Shown: piece after piece, positions 8,627 to 17,416 of the stretch
Layout: each line of letters starts with the position of its first letter
How positions within the stretch are numbered: the first letter of the stretch is position 1
From: an uncultured Pelagibacteraceae bacterium
Lineage (GTDB): Bacteria > Pseudomonadota > Alphaproteobacteria > Pelagibacterales > Pelagibacteraceae
Reading direction: 5' to 3'
NCBI GenBank assembly: GCA_902580445.1
Contig: CACHKQ010000008.1
Coordinates: 1-32,325 of the forward strand
DNA length: 32,325 nt
Position numbers and translations under genes: made by a program
Notes under the pieces: model-generated
Seen by the model: only the letters and a program-made list of their open reading frames with translations
What the model was told of the DNA's origin: nothing
The model's database searches: none

Positions 8627-8704
8627 GGTCCCATAGCTCAATTGGATCAGAGCGTCTCGCTACGGACGAGAAGGTTGAGGGTTCAAATCCTTCTGGGACC
8701 TCCA
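8627..8704 (+). tRNA. tRNA-Arg (anticodon ACG)
   Basis: Folds by eye into a full cloverleaf: acceptor GGTCCCA (8627-8633) pairs with TGGGACC (8694-8700); D arm GCTC/GAGC; anticodon stem TCTCG/CGAGA with loop CTACGGA, anticodon ACG at 8662-8664; T arm GAGGG-TTCAAAT-CCTTC. The discriminator T8701 is followed by an encoded CCA. ACG is normally deaminated to ICG and reads CGU/CGC/CGA. The hisH start lies only 23 nt downstream, so the two could share a transcript. Confidence 0.97.
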
Positions 8705-8712
8705 GATAAAGC

Positions 8713-8718
8713 AAGGAG
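8713..8718 (+). promoter_or_regulatory. Shine-Dalgarno site supporting the TTG start of hisH
   Basis: AAGGAG at 8713-8718, 9 nt before the TTG at 8728. It is one of the few clear Shine-Dalgarno sequences in the window and supports the unusual TTG start right after the tRNA gene. Confidence 0.7.
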
Positions 8719-8727
8719 AGAAATTAC

Positions 8728-9375
8728 TTGAGTAAAATTATTATAGTAGATACCGGTAGTAGCAATATTCTCAGTTTAAAAAAGGCTGTAGAAATTTTTG
8801 ATAATAATGTTGAGGTCACAACTAATTCTAACAAAATTTTGTCAGCAGATAAAATTTTTTTTCCAGGAGTCGGTGCTTTTAAAAAAGTTATGGATAATTT
8901 AGAAAAAAATAAATTAACCGAAACTTTAATGAAAACAAGAGATAAAAAAATACCTCTTCTTGGTATCTGTCTAGGTTTACAATTATTTTTTGATAGTAGT
9001 GAAGAGTTTGGAACAAGCAAAGGATTAGGTTTAATTAACGGAAATGTAAAAAAACTTCCTACAATTTCCCTAGAAAATCAAAGACTTAAAATTCCTAATA
9101 TGGGTTGGTTTAAAGTTGATTTAAATAATCAATTTATTAATGATAAATTTTCTAAATTTGTAAAATCAATAAATGAGAATGATCTGTATTACTTTGTGCA
9201 CTCATTTTTTGTAGATCCAATTGAAAAGAAGAATATTGTGGCAACTTACAATTTTGGAGGGCATAAAATCCCAGCCATAGTATCAAAAGATAATTTGATT
9301 GGATGTCAGTTCCATCCTGAGAAGAGTGGAAAAAAGGGATTAGAAATTATATCAAATTTTCTAAAATTATCTTGA
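8728..9375 (+). CDS. hisH: HisH-type glutamine amidotransferase
   Basis: 215 residues, class-I glutamine amidotransferase of the HisH family: FPGVGAF (about 45-51), nucleophile C81 in GICLGLQLF, and the H196/E198 pair in QFHPEKS. HisH releases ammonia from glutamine and passes it to HisF for imidazole-glycerol-phosphate synthesis in histidine biosynthesis. It starts with TTG after an AAGGAG site. No hisF or other his gene is in the window; the neighbours are a tRNA and surface-sugar genes. HisH paralogues also work with HisF2-like and WbpG-like proteins to make acetamidino sugars in some O-antigens, so the role here (histidine versus sugar amidation) is open. It converges with the epimerase gene, overlapping it by 9 nt. 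Confidence 0.85.
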   Translation: MSKIIIVDTGSSNILSLKKAVEIFDNNVEVTTNSNKILSADKIFFPGVGAFKKVMDNLEKNKLTETLMKTRDKKIPLLGICLGLQLFFDSSEEFGTSKGLGLINGNVKKLPTISLENQRLKIPNMGWFKVDLNNQFINDKFSKFVKSINENDLYYFVHSFFVDPIEKKNIVATYNFGGHKIPAIVSKDNLIGCQFHPEKSGKKGLEIISNFLKLS

Positions 9376-10413
9376 TGACAAAAGTTCATCAATAATTTTT
9401 TCAGAATTATATATTTGTTTCCATTTAGGGTAGTGATTTTTAAACTTTTTCATATTCGAAACATACCAAATATGATCACCAACTCTATTTTGTTTCTTAA
9501 GATCTTTTTTAATTGAGATACCTGTAAGTTTATAAATAGTATTTATTGCTTCTATTATAGAACAATTAGATTTTCTACCTCCACCCATATTATAAATCTG
9601 ACCAATTCTTGGTTTTTTAAAAAAATGCCAAAAACAATTTACAACATCATAACTATGGATGTTGTCTCTTACTTGTTTGCCCTTGTAACCGAAAATGTAA
9701 TATTTTTTTTTGTCCAAAGCAGTTTTCACCAAATATGATAAAAATCCATGTAGTCTTGCACCCGAGTGATTAGGTCCTGTTATGCATCCTGCCCTAAAAC
9801 ATACTGTTTTTAGACCAATATTTTTTCCATATTCTTGCACTGCAAGATCAGCATAACTCTTTGAAGCTCCAAAAAAACTATGTACACAGTTATCAATCGA
9901 CATGTTTTCTGTAATTCCATTTTTAAATGAATGACTATTTTTTATCTCCCATCTAGTTGATTTTTCTACCAATGGAAGTTTATTTGGATTATCTCCATAT
10001 ACTTTATTTGTAGACATAAAAATAAAGGGAGCATCGAAGCAATAGTTTTTAGTCATTTCTAATAGGTTGATTGTTCCCCTTGCATTTACATCAAAATCTT
10101 TAAATATATTATTTTTTGCCCAATCATGTGAAGGTTGTGCAGCAGAGTGGATTACTAGTTTTATATTTTTTTTATATTTTTTAAATATTTTTTTTACGGC
10201 ATTTTGTTCAGAGATATCTATATTGTAATGTTTATAATTTTTTATATTTTTCTCTAATTTTCTTCTAACCCAACTAATATCACCGTCTTTTCCAAAGAAT
10301 AATTTTCTTGAGTTATTATCTATTCCAATTATATCGAAACCTTTTTCTGAAAAAAAAGCAGAAGCTTCAGAGCCAACTAACCCACACGAACCGGTTACTA
10401 ATACAATTGACAT
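9367..10413 (-). CDS. NAD-dependent sugar epimerase, CDP-paratose 2-epimerase-like (SDR)
   Basis: 348 residues, extended short-chain dehydrogenase/reductase. The Rossmann motif TGSCGLVGSE is at the N terminus, AAQPSHDWA (about 91-99), MSTNKVYGD (133-141), the TGPNHSGARLHGF stretch near 212 and GYKGKQVRDNIHSYD near 245 all match proteins annotated as CDP-paratose 2-epimerase (tyvelose epimerase)-like. The likely job is modifying a nucleotide sugar for surface polysaccharide. The usual YxxxK catalytic motif reads FGASK here (F181, K185), so the canonical tyrosine appears to be phenylalanine; I recall this variant in this subfamily, but it makes the exact reaction uncertain. It follows uppP on the same strand and overlaps hisH tail to tail. 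Confidence 0.87.
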   Translation of the reverse strand: MSIVLVTGSCGLVGSEASAFFSEKGFDIIGIDNNSRKLFFGKDGDISWVRRKLEKNIKNYKHYNIDISEQNAVKKIFKKYKKNIKLVIHSAAQPSHDWAKNNIFKDFDVNARGTINLLEMTKNYCFDAPFIFMSTNKVYGDNPNKLPLVEKSTRWEIKNSHSFKNGITENMSIDNCVHSFFGASKSYADLAVQEYGKNIGLKTVCFRAGCITGPNHSGARLHGFLSYLVKTALDKKKYYIFGYKGKQVRDNIHSYDVVNCFWHFFKKPRIGQIYNMGGGRKSNCSIIEAINTIYKLTGISIKKDLKKQNRVGDHIWYVSNMKKFKNHYPKWKQIYNSEKIIDELLSSR

Positions 10414-10538
10414 TGATTTAGGTATCCTTTTTCGCTATAAAATCTAAGTATGAAATTTTTAACACATTTGTCCTTACAAAAATCTGTGATAGTATTTTTT
10501 TTATCTGTTCTAATCATTTTAATAGTCTTAACAATCAT
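10398..10538 (-). CDS. Possible small ORF, 46 aa, between uppP and epimerase
   Basis: The frame opens with ATG at 10538, 1 nt after the uppP stop, and ends inside the first codons of the epimerase gene (16-nt overlap). It is basic (MIVKTIKMIRTDKK at the N terminus) with two cysteines in a CKDKC pattern at residues 21-25. Position and tight spacing fit the packing style here, but the composition is not distinctive and I recognise no family. A hydrophobic 31-codon frame lies on the opposite strand of the same gap, so at most one is likely real. Weak evidence. Confidence 0.22.
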   Translation of the reverse strand: MIVKTIKMIRTDKKNTITDFCKDKCVKNFILRFYSEKGYLNQCQLY

Positions 10539-10539
10539 A

Positions 10540-11307
10540 CTATAAGTATACTATTGATAATAATATTATTCCTAATATTAATCTATAAATTACAAACAAA
10601 TTAAGGTTAAATTTCTTCAGATATATTAAAAAATATTTGATAGTGATGTAGGAAAATATAAATGACAGAAAAGCTGTCAAAATCGAGCTTACAGTTAATA
10701 TTTCATCATTTTGCTTTATTAAGTCAAAACAACCATACAAACTCCATGCTCCCAAAGCAGGAATAGAAAGCAAAAAAGATATTTTTGCAGCATCAATTCT
10801 ATTAAACTTTAAAAATCTAGCACCAGTTATTATTATACCAGATCTGCTTACTCCTGGCATTAAAGCTAATGTCTGATAAAAACCAATTATTATTGCATTT
10901 CTAAATGTGAAGTTATTTTTCATTTTAAGTTTGATTTTAAATTTATCCGAAATATACAACAAAATACCAAAAATAATTGTGGTCCATCCCATTATCTCTA
11001 TGGTTCTTAAATTTGAAATTATTTTAAGCTCTATTAAAATATAACCAATTATAAAAATTGGTATCGATGCAATTATTACTTTATAAAATAAATTCTTGTT
11101 TTTTGAAAAATTATAAATTTCTTTATTAAAATAAAACAAAACAGCAACCAAAGACCCGAAATGTGCACTGACGTTAATTGCAAGCTCAATTTTTTCGTAA
11201 TTAAATAAATTAGATAATAAATTAATATGAGCCGATGAGCTCACCGGGATAAATTCAGCTATACCTTGTATTATTGAGATTAAAAGAATTTGAATTATAT
11301 TTTCCAT
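10540..11307 (-). CDS. uppP: Undecaprenyl-diphosphatase (BacA/UppP family)
   Basis: 255 residues, polytopic. It contains both family signatures: QGIAEFIPVSSSAH at residues 14-27 and GVSRSGIIITGARFL in the second half, which together form the active site. The enzyme dephosphorylates undecaprenyl diphosphate at the inner membrane, recycling the lipid carrier for peptidoglycan, O-antigen and other wall polymers. This fits the neighbouring sugar epimerase on the same strand. It is slightly shorter than the roughly 270 residues usual in E. coli-type proteins. It is divergent from gltD, with a 167-nt shared upstream region. Confidence 0.93.
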   Translation of the reverse strand: MENIIQILLISIIQGIAEFIPVSSSAHINLLSNLFNYEKIELAINVSAHFGSLVAVLFYFNKEIYNFSKNKNLFYKVIIASIPIFIIGYILIELKIISNLRTIEIMGWTTIIFGILLYISDKFKIKLKMKNNFTFRNAIIIGFYQTLALMPGVSRSGIIITGARFLKFNRIDAAKISFLLSIPALGAWSLYGCFDLIKQNDEILTVSSILTAFLSFIFSYITIKYFLIYLKKFNLNLFVIYRLILGIILLSIVYL

Positions 11308-11359
11308 GAAGTGACAGCTGATTTATATTTAATTCAACCAATGAGTTCATCTTAAAAAT

Positions 11360-11388
11360 TGCATATCTGTTATGCGACGAAATATGCA
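11360..11388. repeat. Inverted repeat with competing arms in the uppP/gltD intergenic region
   Basis: TGCATAT (11360-11366) and ATATGCA (11382-11388) are perfect 7-bp inverted arms. An intervening TATGC (11371-11375) can also pair with GCATA (11361-11365), so two mutually exclusive hairpins are possible. It lies 86 nt upstream of gltD and 52 nt upstream of uppP. It could be an operator for a dimeric regulator or a leader structure. A T-rich run (11401-11408) follows but is not close enough for a classical terminator. Confidence 0.4.
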
Positions 11389-11474
11389 TAAAATTAAGGG
11401 TTTTTTATTAAATAAGTAAATAATAGTGACCTAATTTTACTTTAAATTATTTCTAATTTAACTATGTTCTGTCG

Positions 11475-12914
11475 ATGTCTGAAAAAATGTTAAAATTCGT
11501 AAATCTGGATCAACAGAATCCGCCCAAAAGATCCGTTGATCAAAGAAAAACAGATTTTAAGGAAATCTATGACGAGTATATTAATAAAAAAGCTAAAGAG
11601 CAATCTAGCAGATGTTCACAATGTGGAGTCCCTTTCTGCCAAGTTCATTGTCCATTACATAACAATATTCCAGATTGGTTAAAATTAACTGCTGAGGGAA
11701 GATTACAAGATGCATATGAACTCTCTCAAAGCACAAATAACATGCCAGAAGTTTGTGGAAGAATATGCCCACAAGATAGATTATGTGAAGGCAATTGTGT
11801 AATTGAACAATCAGGTCATGGAACTGTTACAATTGGTTCAGTTGAAAAATATATTACTGATACCGCGTGGGAAAAAGGATGGGTTAAACCCATAAAAGTT
11901 GAAAAACAAAAAAAACAGTCCGTTGGTATTATTGGTGCAGGTCCGGCTGGATTGGCATGCGCGGAAGAACTAAGAAAACTTGGTTTTCAAATAACAGTTT
12001 ATGATCGGTACGATCGTCCAGGTGGTTTATTAATCTATGGTATACCTAATTTTAAATTAGAAAAATTTGTTGTTGAAAGAAGAACTAAACTTTTAAAAGA
12101 TTCAGGTATAAAATTTAAACAGAATTTTGAAGTTGGAAAAGATGCTACCCTTGAACAATTAAAAGAAAAACATGATGCTGTATTAATTGCTACTGGTGTT
12201 TATAAACCAAGAAACGTGGATATTGAGGGAAACAATCTAGGAAATATTTTTCCTGCAATGGAGTTTTTAACAGCATCAAATAAAAAAGGTTTAGGTGATA
12301 AGGTAAAATTATTTGATGATGGTACCCTTAATGCTGAAAATAAAAAAGTTGTAGTAGTTGGAGGTGGCGATACTGCAATGGACTGTGTCAGGACAGCAGT
12401 AAGACAGAATGCAAAATCAGTTAAATGTTTGTATAGAAGAGATCGAGAAAACATGCCTGGATCTGCCAGAGAAGTGGGCAATGCTATAGAGGAAGGAGTA
12501 GAATTTTTATGGTTATCTAGTCCAAAAAAATTCATTGGACAAAAAAATGTTAAAGCTGTTGAAGTTCAGAAAATGAAATTAGGGGATCCAGACTCCTCTG
12601 GAAGAAAAAAACCAGTCATTATTGAGAACTCAAATTATGAGTTAGAAGCTGACATTGTAATAAAAGCTTTAGGTTTTGATCCTGAAAATTTACCAAAATT
12701 ATTTAATTCAGAAAATTTAGCTGTATCTAAATGGGGCACAATAAAAATTGATTTAACTTCAATGCAGACCAATATACCTGGGGTATTTGCTGCGGGAGAT
12801 ATTGTAAGAGGTGCATCATTAGTTGTTTGGGCCATAAGAGACGGAAGAGATGCAGCAGTTCAAATCGAAAAATATTTAAAATCGATTGAACTGAGAAAAG
12901 GGGTGGCAGCTTGA
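11475..12914 (+). CDS. gltD: Glutamate synthase (NADPH), small subunit
   Basis: 479 residues, the FAD-containing beta subunit that oxidises NADPH and passes electrons to GltB. The N-terminal region holds eight cysteines in two clusters (47, 50, 55, 59 and 94, 98, 104, 108) that bind 4Fe-4S centres. The FAD-binding GAGPAG (154-159) and RPGGLLIYGIPNFKLEK stretch follow, then the NADPH-binding GGGDTAMD near 296-303 and the C-terminal GVFAAGDIVRGASLVVWAIRDGRDAA FAD motif. Length is normal. It is transcribed before gltB, reversed from the common gltB-gltD order. The TTG start of gltB overlaps its stop by 4 nt. Confidence 0.96.
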   Translation: MSEKMLKFVNLDQQNPPKRSVDQRKTDFKEIYDEYINKKAKEQSSRCSQCGVPFCQVHCPLHNNIPDWLKLTAEGRLQDAYELSQSTNNMPEVCGRICPQDRLCEGNCVIEQSGHGTVTIGSVEKYITDTAWEKGWVKPIKVEKQKKQSVGIIGAGPAGLACAEELRKLGFQITVYDRYDRPGGLLIYGIPNFKLEKFVVERRTKLLKDSGIKFKQNFEVGKDATLEQLKEKHDAVLIATGVYKPRNVDIEGNNLGNIFPAMEFLTASNKKGLGDKVKLFDDGTLNAENKKVVVVGGGDTAMDCVRTAVRQNAKSVKCLYRRDRENMPGSAREVGNAIEEGVEFLWLSSPKKFIGQKNVKAVEVQKMKLGDPDSSGRKKPVIIENSNYELEADIVIKALGFDPENLPKLFNSENLAVSKWGTIKIDLTSMQTNIPGVFAAGDIVRGASLVVWAIRDGRDAAVQIEKYLKSIELRKGVAA

Positions 12915-15900
12915 AATTATATAAAGAAAATAAAAAACTCTTGGAAGAAAACCACTCTTACGACCCATCATTTGAGCATGATGCTTGTGGAGTCGGTCTC
13001 ATAACCTCACTTGATGCTAAAAAAAAGAGAGAAGTGGTTGAATATGGAATTCAGTCTCTTAAAGCGGTTTGGCACAGAGGTGCCGTAGATGCCGATGGTA
13101 AATCTGGCGATGGTGCGGGTATTTGTATTGAAATACCAAAAGAATTTTTTTTGGAAAAAATAAAAGATACAGGTCATACCCATGAAGGTGAAAATCAAAT
13201 ATGTGTTGGTATGATTTTTTTACCAAGAACTGAGTACTCAGAACAAGAAAAATCTAAAACAATTATTGAGCAAGTTTTAATCGAAAATGATTTTTATATC
13301 TATGGCTGGAGACAAGTCCCAGTAAATCCAGCTGTTCTTGGCAAAACAGCAGACTCAAATAGACCTGAAATTACTCAGGTAATTTTTAAAAGTAACAAAC
13401 TGATGGATAGAGACGATCTTGAAAGATTACTTTATGAGTCTAGAAAAAAAATATTAAAAATTACAAGAGGCCAACAAATAAATGATCTCTATATTTGTTC
13501 ACTAAGCTCTCGATCTATTATTTATAAAGGAATGTTTTTAGCAGAAGCTCTATCTGATTTTTACCCAGATCTTAAAGATAAAAGATTTATTTCAAGATAT
13601 GCTATTTTTCACCAAAGATTTTCAACAAATACTTTTCCTAGCTGGAAATTAGCTCAGCCATTCAGATGTGTAGCTCATAATGGAGAAATCAATACCCTCA
13701 AGGGAAATATAAATTGGATGAAAATTCATGAACAAGACATGTCGAGTAAATTATTTAAGAATGTAGAAGATCTTAAACCAGTTATTACTCCTGGAAACTC
13801 TGATTCAGCTGCATTGGATAATGTTTTTGAACTATTAATACATTCTGGAAAAACAGTCCCACTAATTAAACTTATGATGATGCCAGACGCATGGTCAAAA
13901 AGAAATAAAATTTTACCAAAATCTCATCAACAACTTTTTGATGTTCTTAACAGCACAATTGAGCCCTGGGATGGTCCCGCCGCAATCTGTGCTTCAGATA
14001 GTAAATGGGCTATAGCCGCAACAGACAGAAATGGATTAAGACCACTAAGATATTCAATTACTACTGACAAGATATTCTGCGCAGGATCAGAAACAGGAAT
14101 GGTTGAAATTCCTGAAAAAAAGATAATAGAGAAAGGAAGACTTGGTCCAGGGCAATTAATTGCTGTTAATTTAAAGAAAGGTAAGATTTATAAAGATAAA
14201 GAAATTAAAGACTATTTATCAAAAGATTATAAACAATTTAATAAACAAATAATTCATTTAGATAAAAAAATAACAACAGAAAAAGAGTTTGCCAATTTTT
14301 CAGAGGAGGATTTGAGAAGAAGACAATATCTTTCGGGATACAGTGTTGAAGATTTAGAATTAATACTGCATCCAATGGTCGAAGATGCCAAAGAAGCAAC
14401 AGGATCAATGGGTGATGATACACCTGTAGCTGTGTTATCAAACCATTACCGGCCGATTTCACATTATTTTAGACAAAATTTTAGTCAAGTTACAAATCCA
14501 CCAATCGACTCCTTGAGAGAAAATAATGTGATGAGTTTGAAAACAAGATTTGGAAATCTGGGAAACATCTTAGATTTTGAAAATTTAACAAAAGAAAATA
14601 TATATGTTCTTGACAGCCCAATACTTAGCAATTCACAATTAAAAAAATTTAAATCAATATTTTTTGAAAAAGCGAAAGTTATAGATTGTACTTTTAATGT
14701 AAATGAAAGTTTAAAAGAAAGAATTGAAAAAATTAGAGTTGAAGCTGAAGTGGCAGTTAGAGAAGGTGCAAATCACTTAATTCTCTCTGATAAGAATATT
14801 TCAGATCAAAGAGCTGTTGTGCCAATGATTTTAGCGGTTGGTGCGGTGCATTCAAATTTAGTAAAACTATGTATCAGAGGTTACGCTTCTATCAATGTTG
14901 AAACTTCCGAGGCAATGGATACTCATTCTTTTGCAGTTCTTATTGGGGTTGGCGCAACTACAATTAACCCTTACTTAGCAATTGATAGTATTAGCCAGAG
15001 ATTTGATAAAAAATTATTTGGTAAATTAGATTTTGAGTCCTGTGTGCTTAGATTTAAAAGATCTATAAATGCCGGACTGTTAAAAATAATGTCTAAAATG
15101 GGAATATCTGTATTAAGTTCTTATAGAGGTGGATGCAATTTCGAAGCTGTTGGTTTAAGTCGAGGATTAGTCGCAGACTACTTTCCTGGCATGGTATCTA
15201 GAATATCAGGTATCGGAGTTTCAGGAATTGAGAAAAAAATAAAAGAATTGCATTCCAAAGCTCATCAGAAAAATGTCGTAGTGCTCCCAATTGGTGGACT
15301 TTATAAATATAGAAAAACTGGTGAGGATCATCAATTTCAAGGAAATCTTATTCATTTACTTCAGCATTCTGTTGGCAAAAATTCATATGATCTCTTTAAA
15401 AAGTATACTGATGGAATCCATAAACTTAACCCAACAAATTTAAGAGATCTTTTAGAATTTAGAACTTCAAATAAGTCTATAAATATTGAGGAAGTAGAGT
15501 CCATTGAAAAGATCACCCCAAGGTTTGGAAGCGGAAGCATGTCCCATGGTGCTCTTTCATCCGAGGCACATGAGACTCTAGCGATAGGAATGAATAGAAT
15601 AAAAGGTGCTTCATGCAGTGGTGAAGGTGGTGAGGACGAAAAAAGATTTAAAGTTCTAGAAAACGGAGATTCTGCAAATTCTAAAGTAAAACAAGTGGCA
15701 TCGGCAAGATTTGGAGTTACTGTTAAATACCTAAATAATTGTAAAGAGATCGAAATAAAAATTGCACAAGGTGCAAAACCTGGAGAAGGTGGACAGTTAC
15801 CAGGGTTCAAAGTCACAAAAGAAATTGCCAGATTACGTCATTCTACTCCCGGAGTAACTTTGATTTCTCCTCCGCCTCATCATGATATCTATTCCATAGA

Positions 15901-17410
15901 GGATTTAGCTCAACTAATTTACGATTTAAAACAAGTAAATCCAAAAGCTAGAGTTGGAGTAAAATTAGTTGCTTCAACTGGTATAGGAACTATTGCAGCT
16001 GGAGTTGCGAAAGCTAAGGCGGATATAATTTTAATCTCTGGGCATTCTGGCGGAACAGGTGCAAGCCCTCAAACGAGTGTAAAATATGCTGGTGTTCCAT
16101 GGGAAATGGGATTAACAGAAGCAAATCAAATTCTTACTCTTAATCAACTTAGACATAAGGTAACTTTAAGAACTGATGGTGGAATAAAAACCGGTAGAGA
16201 TGTTGTAATGGCAGCCATGATGGGTGCAGAGGAATTTGGAATGGGCACATCATCGCTTATCGCTATGGGATGTATAATGGTTAGACAATGTCATTCAAAT
16301 ACTTGTCCAGTTGGAGTTTGCTCACAAGATGAAAAACTTAGAGAAAAGTTTACAGGAACACCGGAAAAAGTTGTTAATTTTTTTACTTTTGTTGCTATGG
16401 AAGTAAGAGAAATTTTAGCCTCTTTAGGATTTAAATCTTTAAAAGATGTCATTGGAAGAACAGATTTACTTCATCAGGTTAGTAGAGGATCACCTAACCT
16501 TGATGATTTAGATTTAAATCCTTTATTAGTAAAAACCAACCCAGGAGACAATGCAAGATATTCTGAGAGTGATTTAATAAACCATGTGCCTGATAACAAT
16601 ATTGATGAGAAAGTATGGAGCCAAGTTAAGAATGAACTAAAACAAAACAAAAAAATGACGTTGAATGCAATTGCAAAAAATACAGATAGAGCAATCGGAA
16701 CAAAATTATCACATTATATTTTTAAAAGGTTTGGAGAAAATTTTACAAGTGAAGTATTAAATATTTCTTTAGAAGGTTCCGCAGGTCAATCCTTGGGAGC
16801 TTTTTTATGCAAAAGTATTAAAATTAAATTATTTGGCGATGCAAACGATTATGTAGCTAAAGGATTATCTGGTGGAAAAATTGTAGTAGTGCCCTCAAAA
16901 GAAAATAATTTTAAATCAAATGAAAATACAATTATTGGTAATACAGTTCTGTATGGAGCGACGTCAGGAAAATTATTTGCAGCAGGTAAAGCTGGAGAAA
17001 GGTTTGCAGTAAGAAATTCAGGTGCTATTTCAGTAATTGAGGGTTGCGACGCAAATGGTTGTGAGTATATGACCGGAGGTGAAGTTTACATCTTGGGCAG
17101 AGTAGGAGATAACTTTGCTGCTGGGATGACAGGAGGAATGGCATTTGTCTATGATCCAGAAAATATTTTTGAGAACTATGTAAATTCCGCAAGTGTTGTT
17201 TGGCAGAAACCAGAAACTAAATATTGGAAAGAAAGGTTAAAAACGGTTTTGGAAGAATATAATTCAGAGACTCAATCTGAAATATCTAAACAAATTTTAC
17301 AAAACTTTTCTGACGAAGTTGCAAACTTTAAACAAGTTTGTCCAATAGAAATGTTGAATAAACTCCAAAATCCAATTACTCTAAAGAAAAATATTTTAGA
17401 GACCGGATAA
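12911..17410 (+). CDS. gltB: Glutamate synthase (NADPH), large subunit
   Basis: 1499 residues, the alpha subunit that takes the amide of glutamine and, with 2-oxoglutarate and electrons from GltD, makes two glutamates. A 25-residue propeptide precedes the catalytic cysteine C26 (HDACGVGL) of the class-II glutaminase domain. A central domain and an FMN-binding barrel follow (GSGSMSHGALSSEAHE, KPGEGGQLPG, SGHSGGTGASP), then the 3Fe-4S cysteines C1121, C1127 and C1132 in a CxxxxxCxxxxC pattern, and a C-terminal beta-helix with glycine-rich repeats (about 1280-1410). The start is TTG at 12911 within TTGA overlapping the gltD stop; the short distance to C26 supports it. The stop is 6 nt before the next epimerase gene, so that gene may be co-transcribed. 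Confidence 0.96.
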   Translation: MKLYKENKKLLEENHSYDPSFEHDACGVGLITSLDAKKKREVVEYGIQSLKAVWHRGAVDADGKSGDGAGICIEIPKEFFLEKIKDTGHTHEGENQICVGMIFLPRTEYSEQEKSKTIIEQVLIENDFYIYGWRQVPVNPAVLGKTADSNRPEITQVIFKSNKLMDRDDLERLLYESRKKILKITRGQQINDLYICSLSSRSIIYKGMFLAEALSDFYPDLKDKRFISRYAIFHQRFSTNTFPSWKLAQPFRCVAHNGEINTLKGNINWMKIHEQDMSSKLFKNVEDLKPVITPGNSDSAALDNVFELLIHSGKTVPLIKLMMMPDAWSKRNKILPKSHQQLFDVLNSTIEPWDGPAAICASDSKWAIAATDRNGLRPLRYSITTDKIFCAGSETGMVEIPEKKIIEKGRLGPGQLIAVNLKKGKIYKDKEIKDYLSKDYKQFNKQIIHLDKKITTEKEFANFSEEDLRRRQYLSGYSVEDLELILHPMVEDAKEATGSMGDDTPVAVLSNHYRPISHYFRQNFSQVTNPPIDSLRENNVMSLKTRFGNLGNILDFENLTKENIYVLDSPILSNSQLKKFKSIFFEKAKVIDCTFNVNESLKERIEKIRVEAEVAVREGANHLILSDKNISDQRAVVPMILAVGAVHSNLVKLCIRGYASINVETSEAMDTHSFAVLIGVGATTINPYLAIDSISQRFDKKLFGKLDFESCVLRFKRSINAGLLKIMSKMGISVLSSYRGGCNFEAVGLSRGLVADYFPGMVSRISGIGVSGIEKKIKELHSKAHQKNVVVLPIGGLYKYRKTGEDHQFQGNLIHLLQHSVGKNSYDLFKKYTDGIHKLNPTNLRDLLEFRTSNKSINIEEVESIEKITPRFGSGSMSHGALSSEAHETLAIGMNRIKGASCSGEGGEDEKRFKVLENGDSANSKVKQVASARFGVTVKYLNNCKEIEIKIAQGAKPGEGGQLPGFKVTKEIARLRHSTPGVTLISPPPHHDIYSIEDLAQLIYDLKQVNPKARVGVKLVASTGIGTIAAGVAKAKADIILISGHSGGTGASPQTSVKYAGVPWEMGLTEANQILTLNQLRHKVTLRTDGGIKTGRDVVMAAMMGAEEFGMGTSSLIAMGCIMVRQCHSNTCPVGVCSQDEKLREKFTGTPEKVVNFFTFVAMEVREILASLGFKSLKDVIGRTDLLHQVSRGSPNLDDLDLNPLLVKTNPGDNARYSESDLINHVPDNNIDEKVWSQVKNELKQNKKMTLNAIAKNTDRAIGTKLSHYIFKRFGENFTSEVLNISLEGSAGQSLGAFLCKSIKIKLFGDANDYVAKGLSGGKIVVVPSKENNFKSNENTIIGNTVLYGATSGKLFAAGKAGERFAVRNSGAISVIEGCDANGCEYMTGGEVYILGRVGDNFAAGMTGGMAFVYDPENIFENYVNSASVVWQKPETKYWKERLKTVLEEYNSETQSEISKQILQNFSDEVANFKQVCPIEMLNKLQNPITLKKNILETG

Positions 17411-17416
17411 TAATAA

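Noticed and set aside
8627-8704. tRNA-Arg as an integration site for a mobile element
   Set aside because: I saw no integrase and no repeated copy of the tRNA 3' end elsewhere in the window.
10450-10545. 31-codon hydrophobic plus-strand ORF
   Set aside because: No ribosome site, opposite to the flanking operon and overlapping the uppP end; length is within chance for AT-rich DNA. Kept only as part of a finding.
11382-11408. Inverted-repeat arm plus T run as an intrinsic terminator
   Set aside because: The T run is more than 10 nt from the stem, the stem is AT-rich, and no plus-strand gene precedes it.
15361-15816. 151-codon minus-strand frame inside gltB
   Set aside because: It lies wholly antisense to the well-conserved FMN domain of GltB and resembles no protein; it is a coding shadow.
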